DNA of 64,000 bases from positions 1-64,000 of the forward strand of contig NZ_SOAV01000010.1 in the NCBI RefSeq assembly GCF_004364245.1, given 5' to 3'. The translations under genes were made by a program, and so were the position numbers. The stretch comes from Streptomyces sp. BK208. Its GTDB lineage: Bacteria; Actinomycetota; Actinomycetes; Streptomycetales; Streptomycetaceae. Shown piece after piece: positions 9,176-18,096 of the stretch (position 1 is its first letter; each line of letters begins with the position of its first letter). A model generated the notes under the pieces. It had not been told where the DNA came from. It did not search any database and saw only the letters and a list, made by a program, of their open reading frames with translations.

Positions 9176-10678
9176 TCAGCCCACCGGCTCCCGCACCGGA
9201 CTCTGCGCGGGATGGCCGTGCTTCGGCGCCTTCGCCGTCACCATCACCCCCGCGATGATCCCCGCCAGCAGCATGACGCCCGCGGCCACCCAGATGGCGA
9301 CGGTGTACCCGTGCACGATCCCCTCCCGCACGATCAGCTCCCGCTGCGAGGGGTCGGTCAGGTGCGCGGCGATCCACGAGGCGCTCGTACTGGTCGCGAT
9401 GGTGTTGAGCAGCGCCGTACCGATCGAGCCGCCCACCTGCTGCGAGGTGTTGACCGTCGCGGAGGTCACGCCGGAGTCCTTCGGGGCGACCCCGGCGGTG
9501 GCCGTGGAGAACACCGGCATGAACGTCAGGCCCATGCCGAGGCCCATCAGGAGCAGCGCCGGGAGGATCTCGGAGGCGTACGCCGAGTGCACGGTCATCC
9601 GCGTGAGGATCACCATGCCGCCGGAGGCGAGGAGCATGCCCGGCACCATCAGCATGCGCGGGCCCACGTGCGGCAGCAGCCGGGCCGAGATCTGGGTGGA
9701 GCCCACGACGATCGCCGCGGTGAGCGGCAGGAACGCCAGGCCGGTCCGCACGGGGGAGTAGCCCAGGATGACCTGGAGGTAGTAGGTCATGAAGAGGAAC
9801 AGCCCGAACATGCCGATGACCGCCAGCATCATCGTCAGGAAGCAGCCGGCCCGGTTGCGGTCCCGGATGACGTGCAGCGGCAGCAGGGGCGTGGCCGCCC
9901 GGGTCTGCCACCACACGAAGGCGGTCAGCAGGACCACGGCCAGCGCGAACAGGGACAGCACCAGCGGGTCGGTCCAGCCGCGGGGCTGGGCCTCGCTGAA
10001 GCCGTAGACGAGGGAGACGAGACCGCCGCAGCCGAGGATCACGCCGGGCACGTCGAGACGGGCGTCGGCGTGCCCGGGCCGGTCGTGCAGCAGGGCGAAC
10101 GCGCCGATCACGGCGACGACGGCGATGGGGATGTTGACGTACAGGCACCAGCGCCAGTTGAGGTACTCGGTGAGCACGCCGCCGACGATGAAGCCGATCG
10201 CCGAGCCGCTGCCCGCCAGCGCGCCGTAGATGCCGAAGGCCTTGCCGCGTTCCTTCGGGTCGGTGAACGTCGTCGTCAGCAGGGACAGCGCGGACGGCGC
10301 GAGGAGGGCGGCGAAGACGCCCTGGAGGGCACGGGCGCCGAAGAGCATCACCGAGGTGGTCGCGGCGCCACCGATCGCCGAGGCACCGGCGAAGCCGATC
10401 AGGCCGATGACGAAGGTGCGTTTGCGCCCCACCAGGTCCGCGACCCGGCCGCCCAGCAGCAGCAGACCGCCGAACGCGAGGGTGTACGCGGTGATCACCC
10501 ACTGCCGGTTGGCGTCGGACATGTCGAGGTCGCGCTGTGCGGAGGGCAGCGCGATGTTCACGATCGTCGCGTCGAGGACGACCATCAGCTGGGCCAGGGC
10601 GATGACGACCAGCCCCCACCAGCGGCGGGGATCGGCCTCCGCGGGCGCGCCGGGTTCACCGGTCCGGGAGCCACTCAT
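9176..10678 (-). CDS. DHA2-family MFS drug exporter (EmrB/QacA type)
   Basis: A 500-residue integral membrane protein with about 14 hydrophobic segments. It carries the motif A-like sequence GGRVADLVGRKRTF after TM2, the LDATIVNIALP motif in TM1 and the antiporter motif C region (GSAIGFIVGGVLTEYLNWRW) in TM5. These are standard for proton-driven DHA2 multidrug exporters. The start ATG at 10678 gives MSGSRTGEP just before the first TM; the frame is open to a GTG at 10762, but that extension is Arg-rich and unlikely. No local TetR regulator is adjacent. The transported compound is unknown. Confidence 0.88.
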   Translation of the reverse strand: MSGSRTGEPGAPAEADPRRWWGLVVIALAQLMVVLDATIVNIALPSAQRDLDMSDANRQWVITAYTLAFGGLLLLGGRVADLVGRKRTFVIGLIGFAGASAIGGAATTSVMLFGARALQGVFAALLAPSALSLLTTTFTDPKERGKAFGIYGALAGSGSAIGFIVGGVLTEYLNWRWCLYVNIPIAVVAVIGAFALLHDRPGHADARLDVPGVILGCGGLVSLVYGFSEAQPRGWTDPLVLSLFALAVVLLTAFVWWQTRAATPLLPLHVIRDRNRAGCFLTMMLAVIGMFGLFLFMTYYLQVILGYSPVRTGLAFLPLTAAIVVGSTQISARLLPHVGPRMLMVPGMLLASGGMVILTRMTVHSAYASEILPALLLMGLGMGLTFMPVFSTATAGVAPKDSGVTSATVNTSQQVGGSIGTALLNTIATSTSASWIAAHLTDPSQRELIVREGIVHGYTVAIWVAAGVMLLAGIIAGVMVTAKAPKHGHPAQSPVREPVG

Positions 10679-10888
10679 TGGGCCAGAAGACCATGGTTCG
10701 GGACGTATCGCATCCTGTTGCGCGCCCCGTGGAACGGATCGGCGCCGCCTTCCCGCGGTCACGGTTCCGGCACCCCCTTCCCGGTCGTCTCCCCGTTCTC
10801 CAGGGCGCGGTGCGCGCGGACGGCGTGCATGACGGACCTCCCGAAAACGCGCTCGTGGGGATGCCTGCGCGGCGCCCGGTCAGCGTCC

Positions 10889-12049
10889 TCAAGCATGCTT
10901 GAGGTCGAGCTCGTGCCGTCCGAGGGCGAGGGAGACCGCCGTCAGGGCACTGTTGAAGGAGACCTCGGAGAGCAGACCGGGCGAGGCGACCTGGTCACCG
11001 GCGAGGTAGACACCGCCGCCGCGGTCGACGGCCGGCCGGTCGCGCCAGGTGGTGCCGGGCAGGTCGACGGCGCCGGTACGGCCGTGCGCGACCGCCTCGC
11101 GCCGCCAGGTCAGCCGCTCGCGCCAGCCGGGGAAGCCGAGGTCGAGCAGCTCCTCGGCCCGTGCGGTGCCGTCCGCCTTGGACTCGTCCGGCGCCAGGGG
11201 GATCTGCCCCTGGATCAGCTGCTCGCCCGCCGGCGCGAGGGTGCCGTCCTGCGCCGTGAACCGCTCGATCCACCCCGGCGCGTCCAGGTCGGAGACGGCG
11301 AAGGCGTCGCCGCGCCGGGTCCGTACGGCCAGGTCGACCAGGGCGGTCCGGCCGCTCGGCCAGGTCAGCGCCGGGTCGTCCAGCAGCCGGCGGGCCGCGT
11401 CGAGGGAGGTGGCGACGATGACGGGGGCGTCGGTGGGCAGGGTGTCGACGCGGGAGAGCGTCTCGATCCGGACGCCGAGGTTCCAGGCCAGGGCGGCCAT
11501 CCGGTCCACGACCGTGGACCAGCCACCGCGCGGGTAGTGCGCCTCGGGCGGCAGCTTGGCGGCCCGGCGCAGCCGCTCCTGCACGAAGGCGGCGGACAGC
11601 GACCCCGGGTCGTGGTGGAACAGGGCGACGGCGCTGTAGTGGGCGGCGGCCCGGGCGCCCTCCTCGCCCGCGACGCCGGCCGCCCAGGTCAGGAAGTCGG
11701 TCTCGACCGGGGCGGGGCCGACGCCCCGGCGCAGCAGTTTCAGCATGGCGAACGGCGGGGTACGGCGCAGCGCACCCCTGTGCCGCAGCCGCAGCCGGGC
11801 CGCCTCCAGCGGCGGAAGGGGCGCGAGCGGGCCGATCAGGTCGTGCCGGCGCAGCCAGGACCAGTGCGGGCCGCCGTTGTAGAGGGCGTGCGGGCCGTCG
11901 TTGGTCCGGTAGGGGCCGTCGGCGGTCCTGGCCCGCCCGCCGAGCGTGTGGTGGGCCTCGTGCACGGTGACCTTGGCGCCCGCCTCGGCCGCGGTGATGG
12001 CCGCGGTCAGTCCGGCGAAGCCGCCGCCGATGACGGTGATGCGATGCAT
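10889..12049 (-). CDS. FAD-dependent amine-oxidase/phytoene-desaturase-like oxidoreductase
   Basis: A 386-residue flavoprotein. The N-terminal Rossmann dinucleotide fold has VIGGGFAGLTAA, followed by the Glu that binds the ribose (VHEAHHTLGGRA) and the GGRAR signature of amine oxidase/phytoene desaturase-like enzymes. A C-terminal GGGVYLAGDQVASPG motif completes the FAD site. The start ATG at 12049 is immediately before this fold. It stands alone, divergent from the pentapeptide-repeat gene. The substrate is not evident; polyamine, carotenoid-like or protoporphyrinogen-type roles cannot be distinguished. Confidence 0.82.
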   Translation of the reverse strand: MHRITVIGGGFAGLTAAITAAEAGAKVTVHEAHHTLGGRARTADGPYRTNDGPHALYNGGPHWSWLRRHDLIGPLAPLPPLEAARLRLRHRGALRRTPPFAMLKLLRRGVGPAPVETDFLTWAAGVAGEEGARAAAHYSAVALFHHDPGSLSAAFVQERLRRAAKLPPEAHYPRGGWSTVVDRMAALAWNLGVRIETLSRVDTLPTDAPVIVATSLDAARRLLDDPALTWPSGRTALVDLAVRTRRGDAFAVSDLDAPGWIERFTAQDGTLAPAGEQLIQGQIPLAPDESKADGTARAEELLDLGFPGWRERLTWRREAVAHGRTGAVDLPGTTWRDRPAVDRGGGVYLAGDQVASPGLLSEVSFNSALTAVSLALGRHELDLKHA

Positions 12050-12213
12050 GACTCGGGTTCTCCCTCGGGTCGGGGTCGCGGCCGGGCCACCCGGTGCGGC
12101 GGCCGTCCGCCCCTAGGACGTTCGCGGGGGTACCGGGTGTGACATCCCGCCGGGAGGAAGGGCGTTTCCGCAGGCCGGCGGCGGCTGTCGGTGGCAGGGG
12201 GCAGCATGGGGGG

Positions 12214-12909
12214 ATGGTGAGGAGAGCGACGGGCGGGCGCGGTACGACGACGGTGCGCGGGGCGAGGCGTCCGGAGCTGCGGCTCCCGCCGCTCACGCCG
12301 TACGCGGACGGCGGACTGGAGCCGGACGGGGACTACGACGCGCTGGAGTTCCGGGAGGCGGACCTCACCGGGCAGGAGGGCTCGGGCGCCCGCTTCATGG
12401 ACTGCCTGCTGACGGGTTGCGCGCTGGACGAGACGTCACTGCCCCGGGCCCGGCTGCTCGACACGGTCCTCACCGCCGTGCGCGGCGTGGGCACGAACCT
12501 CGCCGAGGCCACCCTGCGCGACGTCGAGCTGCTCGACGCCCGCCTCGGCGGCACCCAGCTGCACGGCGCCGTACTGGAGCGGGTCCTGATCCGGGGCGGC
12601 AAGATCGACTACCTCAATCTGCGCCGGGCCCGCCTCAAGGACGTCGTCTTCGAGGGCTGCGTCCTGGTCGAGCCGGACTTCGGCGGTGCCCGCCTGGAGC
12701 GGGTCGAGTTCGTGGACTGCGCCCTCAAGCAGGCCGACCTCGGCGCGGCCACCCTGACCGACGTGGACCTGCGCGGCGCCGCACCGCTGGAGCTGTCCCG
12801 CGGCGTGGACCGCCTCTCGGGCGCGGTGATCAGCCCCGCCCAGCTCCTCGACCTGGCCCCGGTACTGGCGGCGGAGCTGGGGCTGCGGGTGCTGGCGGAG
12901 GATCACTAG
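12214..12909 (+). CDS. Pentapeptide-repeat protein
   Basis: A 231-residue protein made largely of pentapeptide repeats of the A(D/N)LXX type, for example FREADLTGQEG, TNLAEATLRD, ARLKDVVFEG and KQADLGAATLTDVDLRGA. These form a right-handed quadrilateral beta-helix as in MfpA/Qnr DNA mimics, though most family members have no known function. The start ATG at 12214 lies in a G-rich stretch; the frame is open further upstream to 12094 but that part is Arg/Pro-rich and overlaps the promoter of the divergent flavoprotein. It is followed directly by a hexamer tandem repeat. Confidence 0.78.
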   Translation: MVRRATGGRGTTTVRGARRPELRLPPLTPYADGGLEPDGDYDALEFREADLTGQEGSGARFMDCLLTGCALDETSLPRARLLDTVLTAVRGVGTNLAEATLRDVELLDARLGGTQLHGAVLERVLIRGGKIDYLNLRRARLKDVVFEGCVLVEPDFGGARLERVEFVDCALKQADLGAATLTDVDLRGAAPLELSRGVDRLSGAVISPAQLLDLAPVLAAELGLRVLAEDH

Positions 12910-12938
12910 GAGCGGGAGCGGGAGCGGGAGCGGGAGCA
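12909..12938. repeat. Hexanucleotide tandem repeat (GGAGCG)5
   Basis: Five consecutive GGAGCG units, the last ending in A, begin at the final base of the pentapeptide-repeat stop codon and end 42 bp before the stop of the convergent gene. It is a short, potentially slippage-prone non-coding repeat. Confidence 0.85.
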
Positions 12939-12979
12939 GGTCCGGGTGCCGGGCCGGGCCGGACGGTCCGGGGGAGGGC

Positions 12980-13480
12980 TCAGGTCACCCGCGGGAAGCG
13001 GGCCTGAAGGGACCAGATCGCCGGGTTGTCCGCCAGGTCCTCGTGCAGGTCGGTGAGGTCGGCGAGCAGGTCGTGCAGGAAGTCCCGGGCCTCCCGGCGC
13101 AGTTCGGCGTGGGAGAAGGACAGCGGGGGTTCGTCCGCCGGGAGCCACTCCGCCTCGATGTCGACCCAGCCGAAGCGGCGCTCGAAGAGCAGCCGGTCGG
13201 TGGACTCGGTGAAGTCCAGCTCCGCCCGCTGCGGCCGGGACGCCCGGGAGCCCGCCGGGTCCCGGTCGACGTGCTCCACGATGTCGCACAGCGCCCACGC
13301 GAAGTCGAGCACCGGCACCCATCCCCAGGCTGTGGACAGCTCCCGGTCCGCCCTGGTGTCGGCGAGGTACACGTCCCCGCAGAACAGGTCGTGGCGCAGG
13401 GCGCGGACGTCCGCGCGCCGGTAGTCCGTCTGCGGCGGGTCCGGGAAGCGGGTGGAGAGGGCGTAGCCGATGTCGAGCAC
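12980..13480 (-). CDS. Conserved hypothetical protein, 166 aa
   Basis: I do not recognise a family. The protein is acidic, lacks a signal peptide or membrane segment, and is rich in Trp, Asp and Arg (for example WGWVPVLDFAWALCDIVEHV and FGWVDIEAEWLPADEP). It looks like a compact soluble domain. The start is chosen as GTG at 13480, giving MLDIGYALST; no ribosome site is visible. It is divergent from the GNAT-Nudix gene with only about 60 bp between the starts, so the promoters must overlap. The longer antisense frame extending to 14392 is a shadow of the GNAT-Nudix gene. Confidence 0.65.
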   Translation of the reverse strand: MLDIGYALSTRFPDPPQTDYRRADVRALRHDLFCGDVYLADTRADRELSTAWGWVPVLDFAWALCDIVEHVDRDPAGSRASRPQRAELDFTESTDRLLFERRFGWVDIEAEWLPADEPPLSFSHAELRREARDFLHDLLADLTDLHEDLADNPAIWSLQARFPRVT

Positions 13481-13543
13481 GAGGGTGATGGTGTCATGGC
13501 GCCGGAGCGGGCCGCGCCGCCGAGCGGCGGGTACGTTGCCCCC

Positions 13544-14506
13544 GTGATCCTCACCCCGCTCGCCCTCACCCCCGACCACGACATCCCGGGCCCGGTCCTC
13601 ACCGAACTCACCGCCCTCTACGCCTCCCAGCGCGCCTTCCACGCGCTCAGCGGCGACTTCCCCGACCCGGAGGACGTCCGCCCGGAGCAGGTGGCGGCGG
13701 CGCTCGCCGGAGAACTGGCGCGGCCGGGCGCCGAGGTGCTGCTCGCCCGGGACGCGGGCCGGCTGGTCGGGCTCGCGGTGACCCTCGCCCGGCACCCCGA
13801 CCCGGCGGACCCGGACCCGTGGATCGGGCTGCTGATGGTGGACGCGGGCCTGGCCCGGCGGGGGTACGGCCGACGGCTCGCGTCCCTCATCGAGGACCGC
13901 TTCCGCGACGCGGGCCGCACCGCCGTACGGCTCGCCGTCCTCGACGGCAACACCGGCGCGCTCGCCTTCTGGACCGCCCTCGGCTACACGGCCGTCGGCC
14001 ACCGCCGCGACCACGACGCCGGCCGCCCCTGCACGGTGCTGCGCAGGGAGCTGGAGAGCGGCACCCCGCGCACCCCGCGCCGGGCCGCCCGGGTCGCCGT
14101 GCTCGACCCCGAGGGCGCGGTCTTCCTCCTGCGCTACGACAACGTCGAGGTCGGTGTGCACTGGGCGATGCCCGGCGGCGGTCTGGAGGCGGACGAGGGC
14201 CCCCGCGAGGGCGCCCTGCGGGAGGTGCGCGAGGAGACCGGCTGGACCGACCTGGAGCCGGGCCCCCTGCTGTGCACCTGGGAACACGACTTCACCCACC
14301 TGAGCGTCGGTCCCGTCCGCCAGTACGAGCACATCTACGTCGCCCACGGCCCCCGCCGCGAGCCCACCGGCCCCCACCTCGCCGCCGCCCACGCCGCGGA
14401 CGGCATCCTCACCTGGCGCTGGTGGACCCCGGCCGAACTCGCCGAGGCACCCGAGCCGCTCTGGCCGCCCGACCTGGCCCTGCTGCTCGACGGCTTCGAG
14501 GGCTGA
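13544..14506 (+). CDS. GNAT acetyltransferase-Nudix hydrolase fusion
   Basis: A 320-residue two-domain protein. The first half (about 1-165) is a GNAT fold with an acetyl-CoA binding segment (DAGLARRGYGRRLASLIE). The second half is a Nudix hydrolase with a complete Nudix box at about residues 208-230: G, five residues, E, seven residues, REVREETGW. The start GTG at 13544 has a TACGTT -10-like hexamer ending 6 nt upstream, suggesting a leaderless mRNA; an alternative ATG at 13496 would add 16 residues. GNAT domains acetylate small molecules or proteins and Nudix domains cleave nucleoside diphosphates linked to X. The substrates of this fusion are unknown. Confidence 0.83.
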   Translation: MILTPLALTPDHDIPGPVLTELTALYASQRAFHALSGDFPDPEDVRPEQVAAALAGELARPGAEVLLARDAGRLVGLAVTLARHPDPADPDPWIGLLMVDAGLARRGYGRRLASLIEDRFRDAGRTAVRLAVLDGNTGALAFWTALGYTAVGHRRDHDAGRPCTVLRRELESGTPRTPRRAARVAVLDPEGAVFLLRYDNVEVGVHWAMPGGGLEADEGPREGALREVREETGWTDLEPGPLLCTWEHDFTHLSVGPVRQYEHIYVAHGPRREPTGPHLAAAHAADGILTWRWWTPAELAEAPEPLWPPDLALLLDGFEG

Positions 14507-14526
14507 GACGGCGGACCGGCACCGCC

Positions 14527-15966
14527 TCAGGGGGACTCGGGCCTGCCGTCCCCGCGCAGCCAGTCCGCCCAGATCTCCGTGAAGTCCTCGTGCGGGGCCG
14601 ACTTCTCCACGTACGCCGTGAAGTCAGCGGTGTCCGCGTTGCCGTGCCGGTGGGCGGCGGACCAGCCGCTCAGCAGCTCCCAGAAGGCGTCGTCGCCGAC
14701 CGTCTCGCGGATCTTGTGCAGGACCATCGCACCCCGCTGGTACACGGGGCTGTCGGAGAGGTGCGCCGCGTCGGGCGGGTCCGCGGGCGGAAAGGCCCAG
14801 ACCGAGTCGCTCTCGTCCTCGTCGTCGTAGTACGTGCCGTCGTAGAGCGCCTCGAAGGTCTCCTTGGCCGTGTCGCCGCCGTGGTCCTCCTCCCACAGCC
14901 ATTCCGCGTAGGTGGCGAAGCCCTCGTTGAGCCACATGTCCCGCCAGGTCTTCGGGCTGACGGAGTTCCCGTACCACTGGTGGGCGAGTTCGTGGACGAG
15001 CAGCACGGTGTCGGGAGTGCCGGGGAAATAGGGCCGGTTCTGGGTCTCCAGGGCGTACTCGGCGTCCTCGTCGCGGTCGACGATCGCGCCGGTGGAGGAG
15101 AAGGGGTAGGGACCGAAGTTCTTCTGCGCCCAGTCCATGATCTCGGGGATCTGCTTCAGGACCTTGCGGCTCGCGCCGGCCTGCGTCGGGTCGACGGCCG
15201 TGTACACGGGCAGACCGTCGTCCGTGGTGGATCGGCCGGTCTTCCACTCGCCGACCGCGACCGTGACGACATGGCTCGCCACCGGCTCCGCGGTGTGCCA
15301 GGTGAACGTCGTACGGCCGTCCCGGGTGCGCTCGTCGCGCAACTCGCCGTTGGACACCACGCCGAGGCCCTCCGGCACGGTCACCGTGAGGTCGTACGTG
15401 GCCTTGTCCGACGGGTGGTGGCTGCCGGGGAACCACGCCATGGAGCCCGTCGGTTCACCCAGTCCCACCGCGCCGTCGGCGGTGGGAAGCCAGCCCTCCT
15501 CGGAGTCGTCGGCGTCGGTGATCGTCTCCGGCTCGCCGGAGTAACGGACCGTCACCCGGAAGGTCTCCCCGTCCTTCAGCTCGTCGGCCGGTCGGACGGT
15601 CAGTTCCTGCCCGGCCCGGTTGAAGCGGGCGTCCCGGCCCTCCACGGTGACCTTCTCGACGTCCAGGCCCTTGAGATCGAGGTCGAAGGCGGACAGGTCC
15701 CGGGTCGCGCGGGCGGTGATCGTGGCGGTGCCGGAGAGGTGCCCGGCCTCGGTGTCCCCCTCGGCGTCGCCCCCGAGGCCGCTTGCGGGGTCGTAGTCCA
15801 GGGCCAGGTCGTAGTGGCCGATGTCGTAGCCGCCGTTGCCCGCCTTGGGGAAGTACGGGTCGCGCACGCCCGAGCCGCCGGGGGTGCCGTCGACCGCACC
15901 GCCGCCACTGCATGCCGCGAGGGCGAGGGCGGTGGCGGCGGTGACGAACAGACGGAGGGTGCGCAC
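14527..15966 (-). CDS. M1-family zinc aminopeptidase lipoprotein
   Basis: A 479-residue predicted secreted lipoprotein. The N-terminus (MRTLRLFVTAATALALAAC) has a lipobox with Cys19. The catalytic zinc motif HELAHQWYGN is followed by the Glu ligand in WLNEGFATYAEW, the M1 HEXXH(18)E pattern. The substrate-binding region here reads YALETQNR. It should act on peptides at the outer face of the membrane. The start GTG at 15966 has AGGA 8 nt upstream. A perfect 14-bp parS palindrome sits only 19 bp upstream of the start codon, inside its 5' leader or promoter. Confidence 0.88.
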   Translation of the reverse strand: MRTLRLFVTAATALALAACSGGGAVDGTPGGSGVRDPYFPKAGNGGYDIGHYDLALDYDPASGLGGDAEGDTEAGHLSGTATITARATRDLSAFDLDLKGLDVEKVTVEGRDARFNRAGQELTVRPADELKDGETFRVTVRYSGEPETITDADDSEEGWLPTADGAVGLGEPTGSMAWFPGSHHPSDKATYDLTVTVPEGLGVVSNGELRDERTRDGRTTFTWHTAEPVASHVVTVAVGEWKTGRSTTDDGLPVYTAVDPTQAGASRKVLKQIPEIMDWAQKNFGPYPFSSTGAIVDRDEDAEYALETQNRPYFPGTPDTVLLVHELAHQWYGNSVSPKTWRDMWLNEGFATYAEWLWEEDHGGDTAKETFEALYDGTYYDDEDESDSVWAFPPADPPDAAHLSDSPVYQRGAMVLHKIRETVGDDAFWELLSGWSAAHRHGNADTADFTAYVEKSAPHEDFTEIWADWLRGDGRPESP

Positions 15967-15984
15967 CTCGTGATCCTATGGGGT

Positions 15985-15998
15985 GTTTCACGTGAAAC
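15985..15998. other. parS chromosome-partition site
   Basis: The sequence GTTTCACGTGAAAC is a perfect 14-bp palindrome identical to the ParB-binding consensus of Streptomyces. Such sites cluster around oriC, so this one suggests the window lies within a few hundred kb of the origin. It lies between the M1 peptidase start and the HbpS-like gene. Confidence 0.85.
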
Positions 15999-16044
15999 GC
16001 CCGCTGGGAGCGGTTGTTGGGGACCGGGAGACGGTCCGGCGGTG

Positions 16045-16605
16045 CTAGTTCAGCGCCGCCGCACCGGCCCGGGCGAACTTCTCGTCCAGGGTGCCGGACG
16101 GGGCACCCGCGACGCCGATGCCGGCGATCGGCGCCTTGCCGGCGGTGACCGGGACGCCGCCGCCGAGGAACAGGGTGCCCGGGATGTCCTTCAGGTTCGG
16201 GGCGTTCTCCAGACGGCCCTCCAGTTCGCTGGTCGGGGCGTTCCAGGAGACCGCGGTGTACGCCTTCCGCTCGGCCGACTCGTACGACTGCGGGCCGGCA
16301 CCGTCCCCGCGCAGGGTGACGATCGTGTTGCCGTTGCGGTCGACGACCGCGACCGTGATCCGCTGCCCCTCCTTCCCGGCCGCCCGCAGCGCGGCCTGCG
16401 CCGCCTCGGTGGCCGCGTCGGTCGTCAGGTGGGTGGAGGTGGTGGTGTCGCGCTTGCCGGCCACGGCGGGGGCGGCGGCCGGGTCCGGGGCCGCCTCGGG
16501 CGCGGAGGCGTTCGCGGCCACCGTGCCGAAGGTGCCGGCGGCGACGGCGGCGAGCACGGCACCGCCGGTGGCGACGCGGGCACGGCGGGAGAGGGTCTTC
16601 TTCAT
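16045..16605 (-). CDS. hbpS: HbpS-like secreted haem-binding protein (GlcG/HbpS family)
   Basis: A 186-residue protein with a Tat-like signal peptide (KKTLSRRARVATGGAVLAA, cleavage after ANASA) and a C-terminal GlcG/HbpS (DUF336) domain recognised by LTTDAATEAAQAALRAA, VAVVDRNGNTIV and LGGGVPV. In S. reticuli, HbpS binds haem and modulates the SenS sensor kinase from the cell surface. Here the gene is divergent from a five-TM kinase/regulator pair, the same arrangement. The start ATG at 16605 has AGGAG 9 nt upstream; the frame extends to 16665 without a good start. The name is by family and context, not by experiment. Confidence 0.82.
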   Translation of the reverse strand: MKKTLSRRARVATGGAVLAAVAAGTFGTVAANASAPEAAPDPAAAPAVAGKRDTTTSTHLTTDAATEAAQAALRAAGKEGQRITVAVVDRNGNTIVTLRGDGAGPQSYESAERKAYTAVSWNAPTSELEGRLENAPNLKDIPGTLFLGGGVPVTAGKAPIAGIGVAGAPSGTLDEKFARAGAAALN

Positions 16606-16854
16606 GGCGGGCTGCTCCTGTGGATGGGAACGTTCGGGTTCGTGCTCCCACTCTCCGGCCCGCACCGGGGCCGGACGGTCGTCGTTCCGGCTGCTCCCGG
16701 GGAACGGAACGGATGACGGCGGGGTCGTCCGATCGGTTGACCCGCGGGGGGCCCGAAGAGGGCACCATGGGAGTGCTCGCGCAGCTCAGCGGTCCCCTAC
16801 CGGCAGGTTGGGGAGCAGCGCGGCGCGAGACGGGTGTGAGGAGGCGGAGACCGG

Positions 16855-18096
16855 ATGCCGAAGTCGTACGACGCGGACGGCCGGTGGCTGGGCGCCGTGA
16901 TGCACGCGGCGTTCTTCCTCCTGCTCGGTGGCGCCCTCGCCCGCTTCCTGCTGCGCCACCCCGGCGAGCCCCGCACCCCGTGGGTCCTCGCCCTGTCCCT
17001 GACCCTCGCGGTGCTGCACCTGCTGGGCCCCGTCCTGGACGGCACCGCGACGTCCGGCCCCGGCGCCCCGCCCGTCGCACGGCGCCTGGCCCGGCTGGGG
17101 CCGGTGGTCGTGGTCTGGATGGTGCTGGTCGTGCTGGCGCCCAGCTTCGCCTGGTGTGCGGTGCCCCTCTTCTACACCGGCCTGCGCACCCTGCCGGCCC
17201 GGGCGGCGCTGGTCCTGGTCACCGTCCTGACGGTGTTCGTCGTCGCCGCGCAGCTGCGGCTCGCGGGAGGCTTCGACCCGAACCTGCTGCTCGCCCCGCC
17301 CGCCGTCGCCGCCGTCGCCGCGGCCGTGTTCCTGCACACCGAACGGCAGGCGGCCCGGCAGCGTGCCCTGATCGACGACCTGCTCCGCACCCGCCGCGAA
17401 CTCGCCGCCTCCGAACGCCGCGAGGGCACCCTCGCCGAACGCCAGCGGCTGTCCATGGAGATCCACGACTCCCTCGCCCAGGGCCTGTCCAGCCAGCGGA
17501 TGCTGCTCCAGGCCGCCGAGCGGGTCTGGGAGTCGGACCGGGACAAGGCCCGCGCCCACGTCCGGGGGGCCGCCTCCGTCGCCGAGCACAACCTGGCCGA
17601 GGCCCGCCGCTTCGTCCACGACCTGGCCCCGGCCGACCTCGCCCGCGGCGGTGGCCTGGAGGCGGCGCTGCGGTCCCTGGCCGCGCGGGAGTCCGGCGAC
17701 CACCTCGCCGTGCGCGTCCACGTCGACGACGACGCGCGCGTCCCCGCCGTGCCCGACCGCGTCCAGTCGGCCCTGCTGCGCATCGCCCAGGGCGCCCTGG
17801 CCAACGTCCGTGAGCACGCGGCGGCGTCGAGCGCCGTGCTCAGCCTCACCCTGCTCGACGACGAGGTCGTCCTGGACGTCACCGACGACGGGCACGGCTT
17901 CGACCCGGCGAAGCCGTCCGACACCTCCGCCGGGGTGCGCGGACACGGGCTGCCCGCCATGCGCGCCCGGCTGCGCCAGCTCGGCGGCACCCTGACCGTG
18001 GAGTCCGCCCCCGGCGAGGGCACCGCCCTGTCCGCCGCCGTGCCCCTGACGGCGACCCCGACCGGCCCGGCCGACCCGCAGGAGGCACCCCGATGA
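16855..18096 (+). CDS. senS: SenS-like sensor histidine kinase (NarL-type system)
   Basis: A 413-residue kinase with five N-terminal transmembrane segments (about 12-33, 42-60, 82-110, 117-138, 142-162), a HisKA_3 dimerisation domain and a HATPase_c domain (NVREHAAAS N-box, DDGHGFD and GHGLPAMRARL). The phospho-acceptor is His204 in MEIHDSLAQGLS. Five membrane segments and no large external loop match SenS, which senses redox/haem stress through HbpS. The start ATG has GGAGG upstream. Its stop overlaps the response-regulator start by 4 nt (ATGA), so the pair is one operon. The divergent HbpS-like gene supports the assignment. Confidence 0.85.
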   Translation: MPKSYDADGRWLGAVMHAAFFLLLGGALARFLLRHPGEPRTPWVLALSLTLAVLHLLGPVLDGTATSGPGAPPVARRLARLGPVVVVWMVLVVLAPSFAWCAVPLFYTGLRTLPARAALVLVTVLTVFVVAAQLRLAGGFDPNLLLAPPAVAAVAAAVFLHTERQAARQRALIDDLLRTRRELAASERREGTLAERQRLSMEIHDSLAQGLSSQRMLLQAAERVWESDRDKARAHVRGAASVAEHNLAEARRFVHDLAPADLARGGGLEAALRSLAARESGDHLAVRVHVDDDARVPAVPDRVQSALLRIAQGALANVREHAAASSAVLSLTLLDDEVVLDVTDDGHGFDPAKPSDTSAGVRGHGLPAMRARLRQLGGTLTVESAPGEGTALSAAVPLTATPTGPADPQEAPR

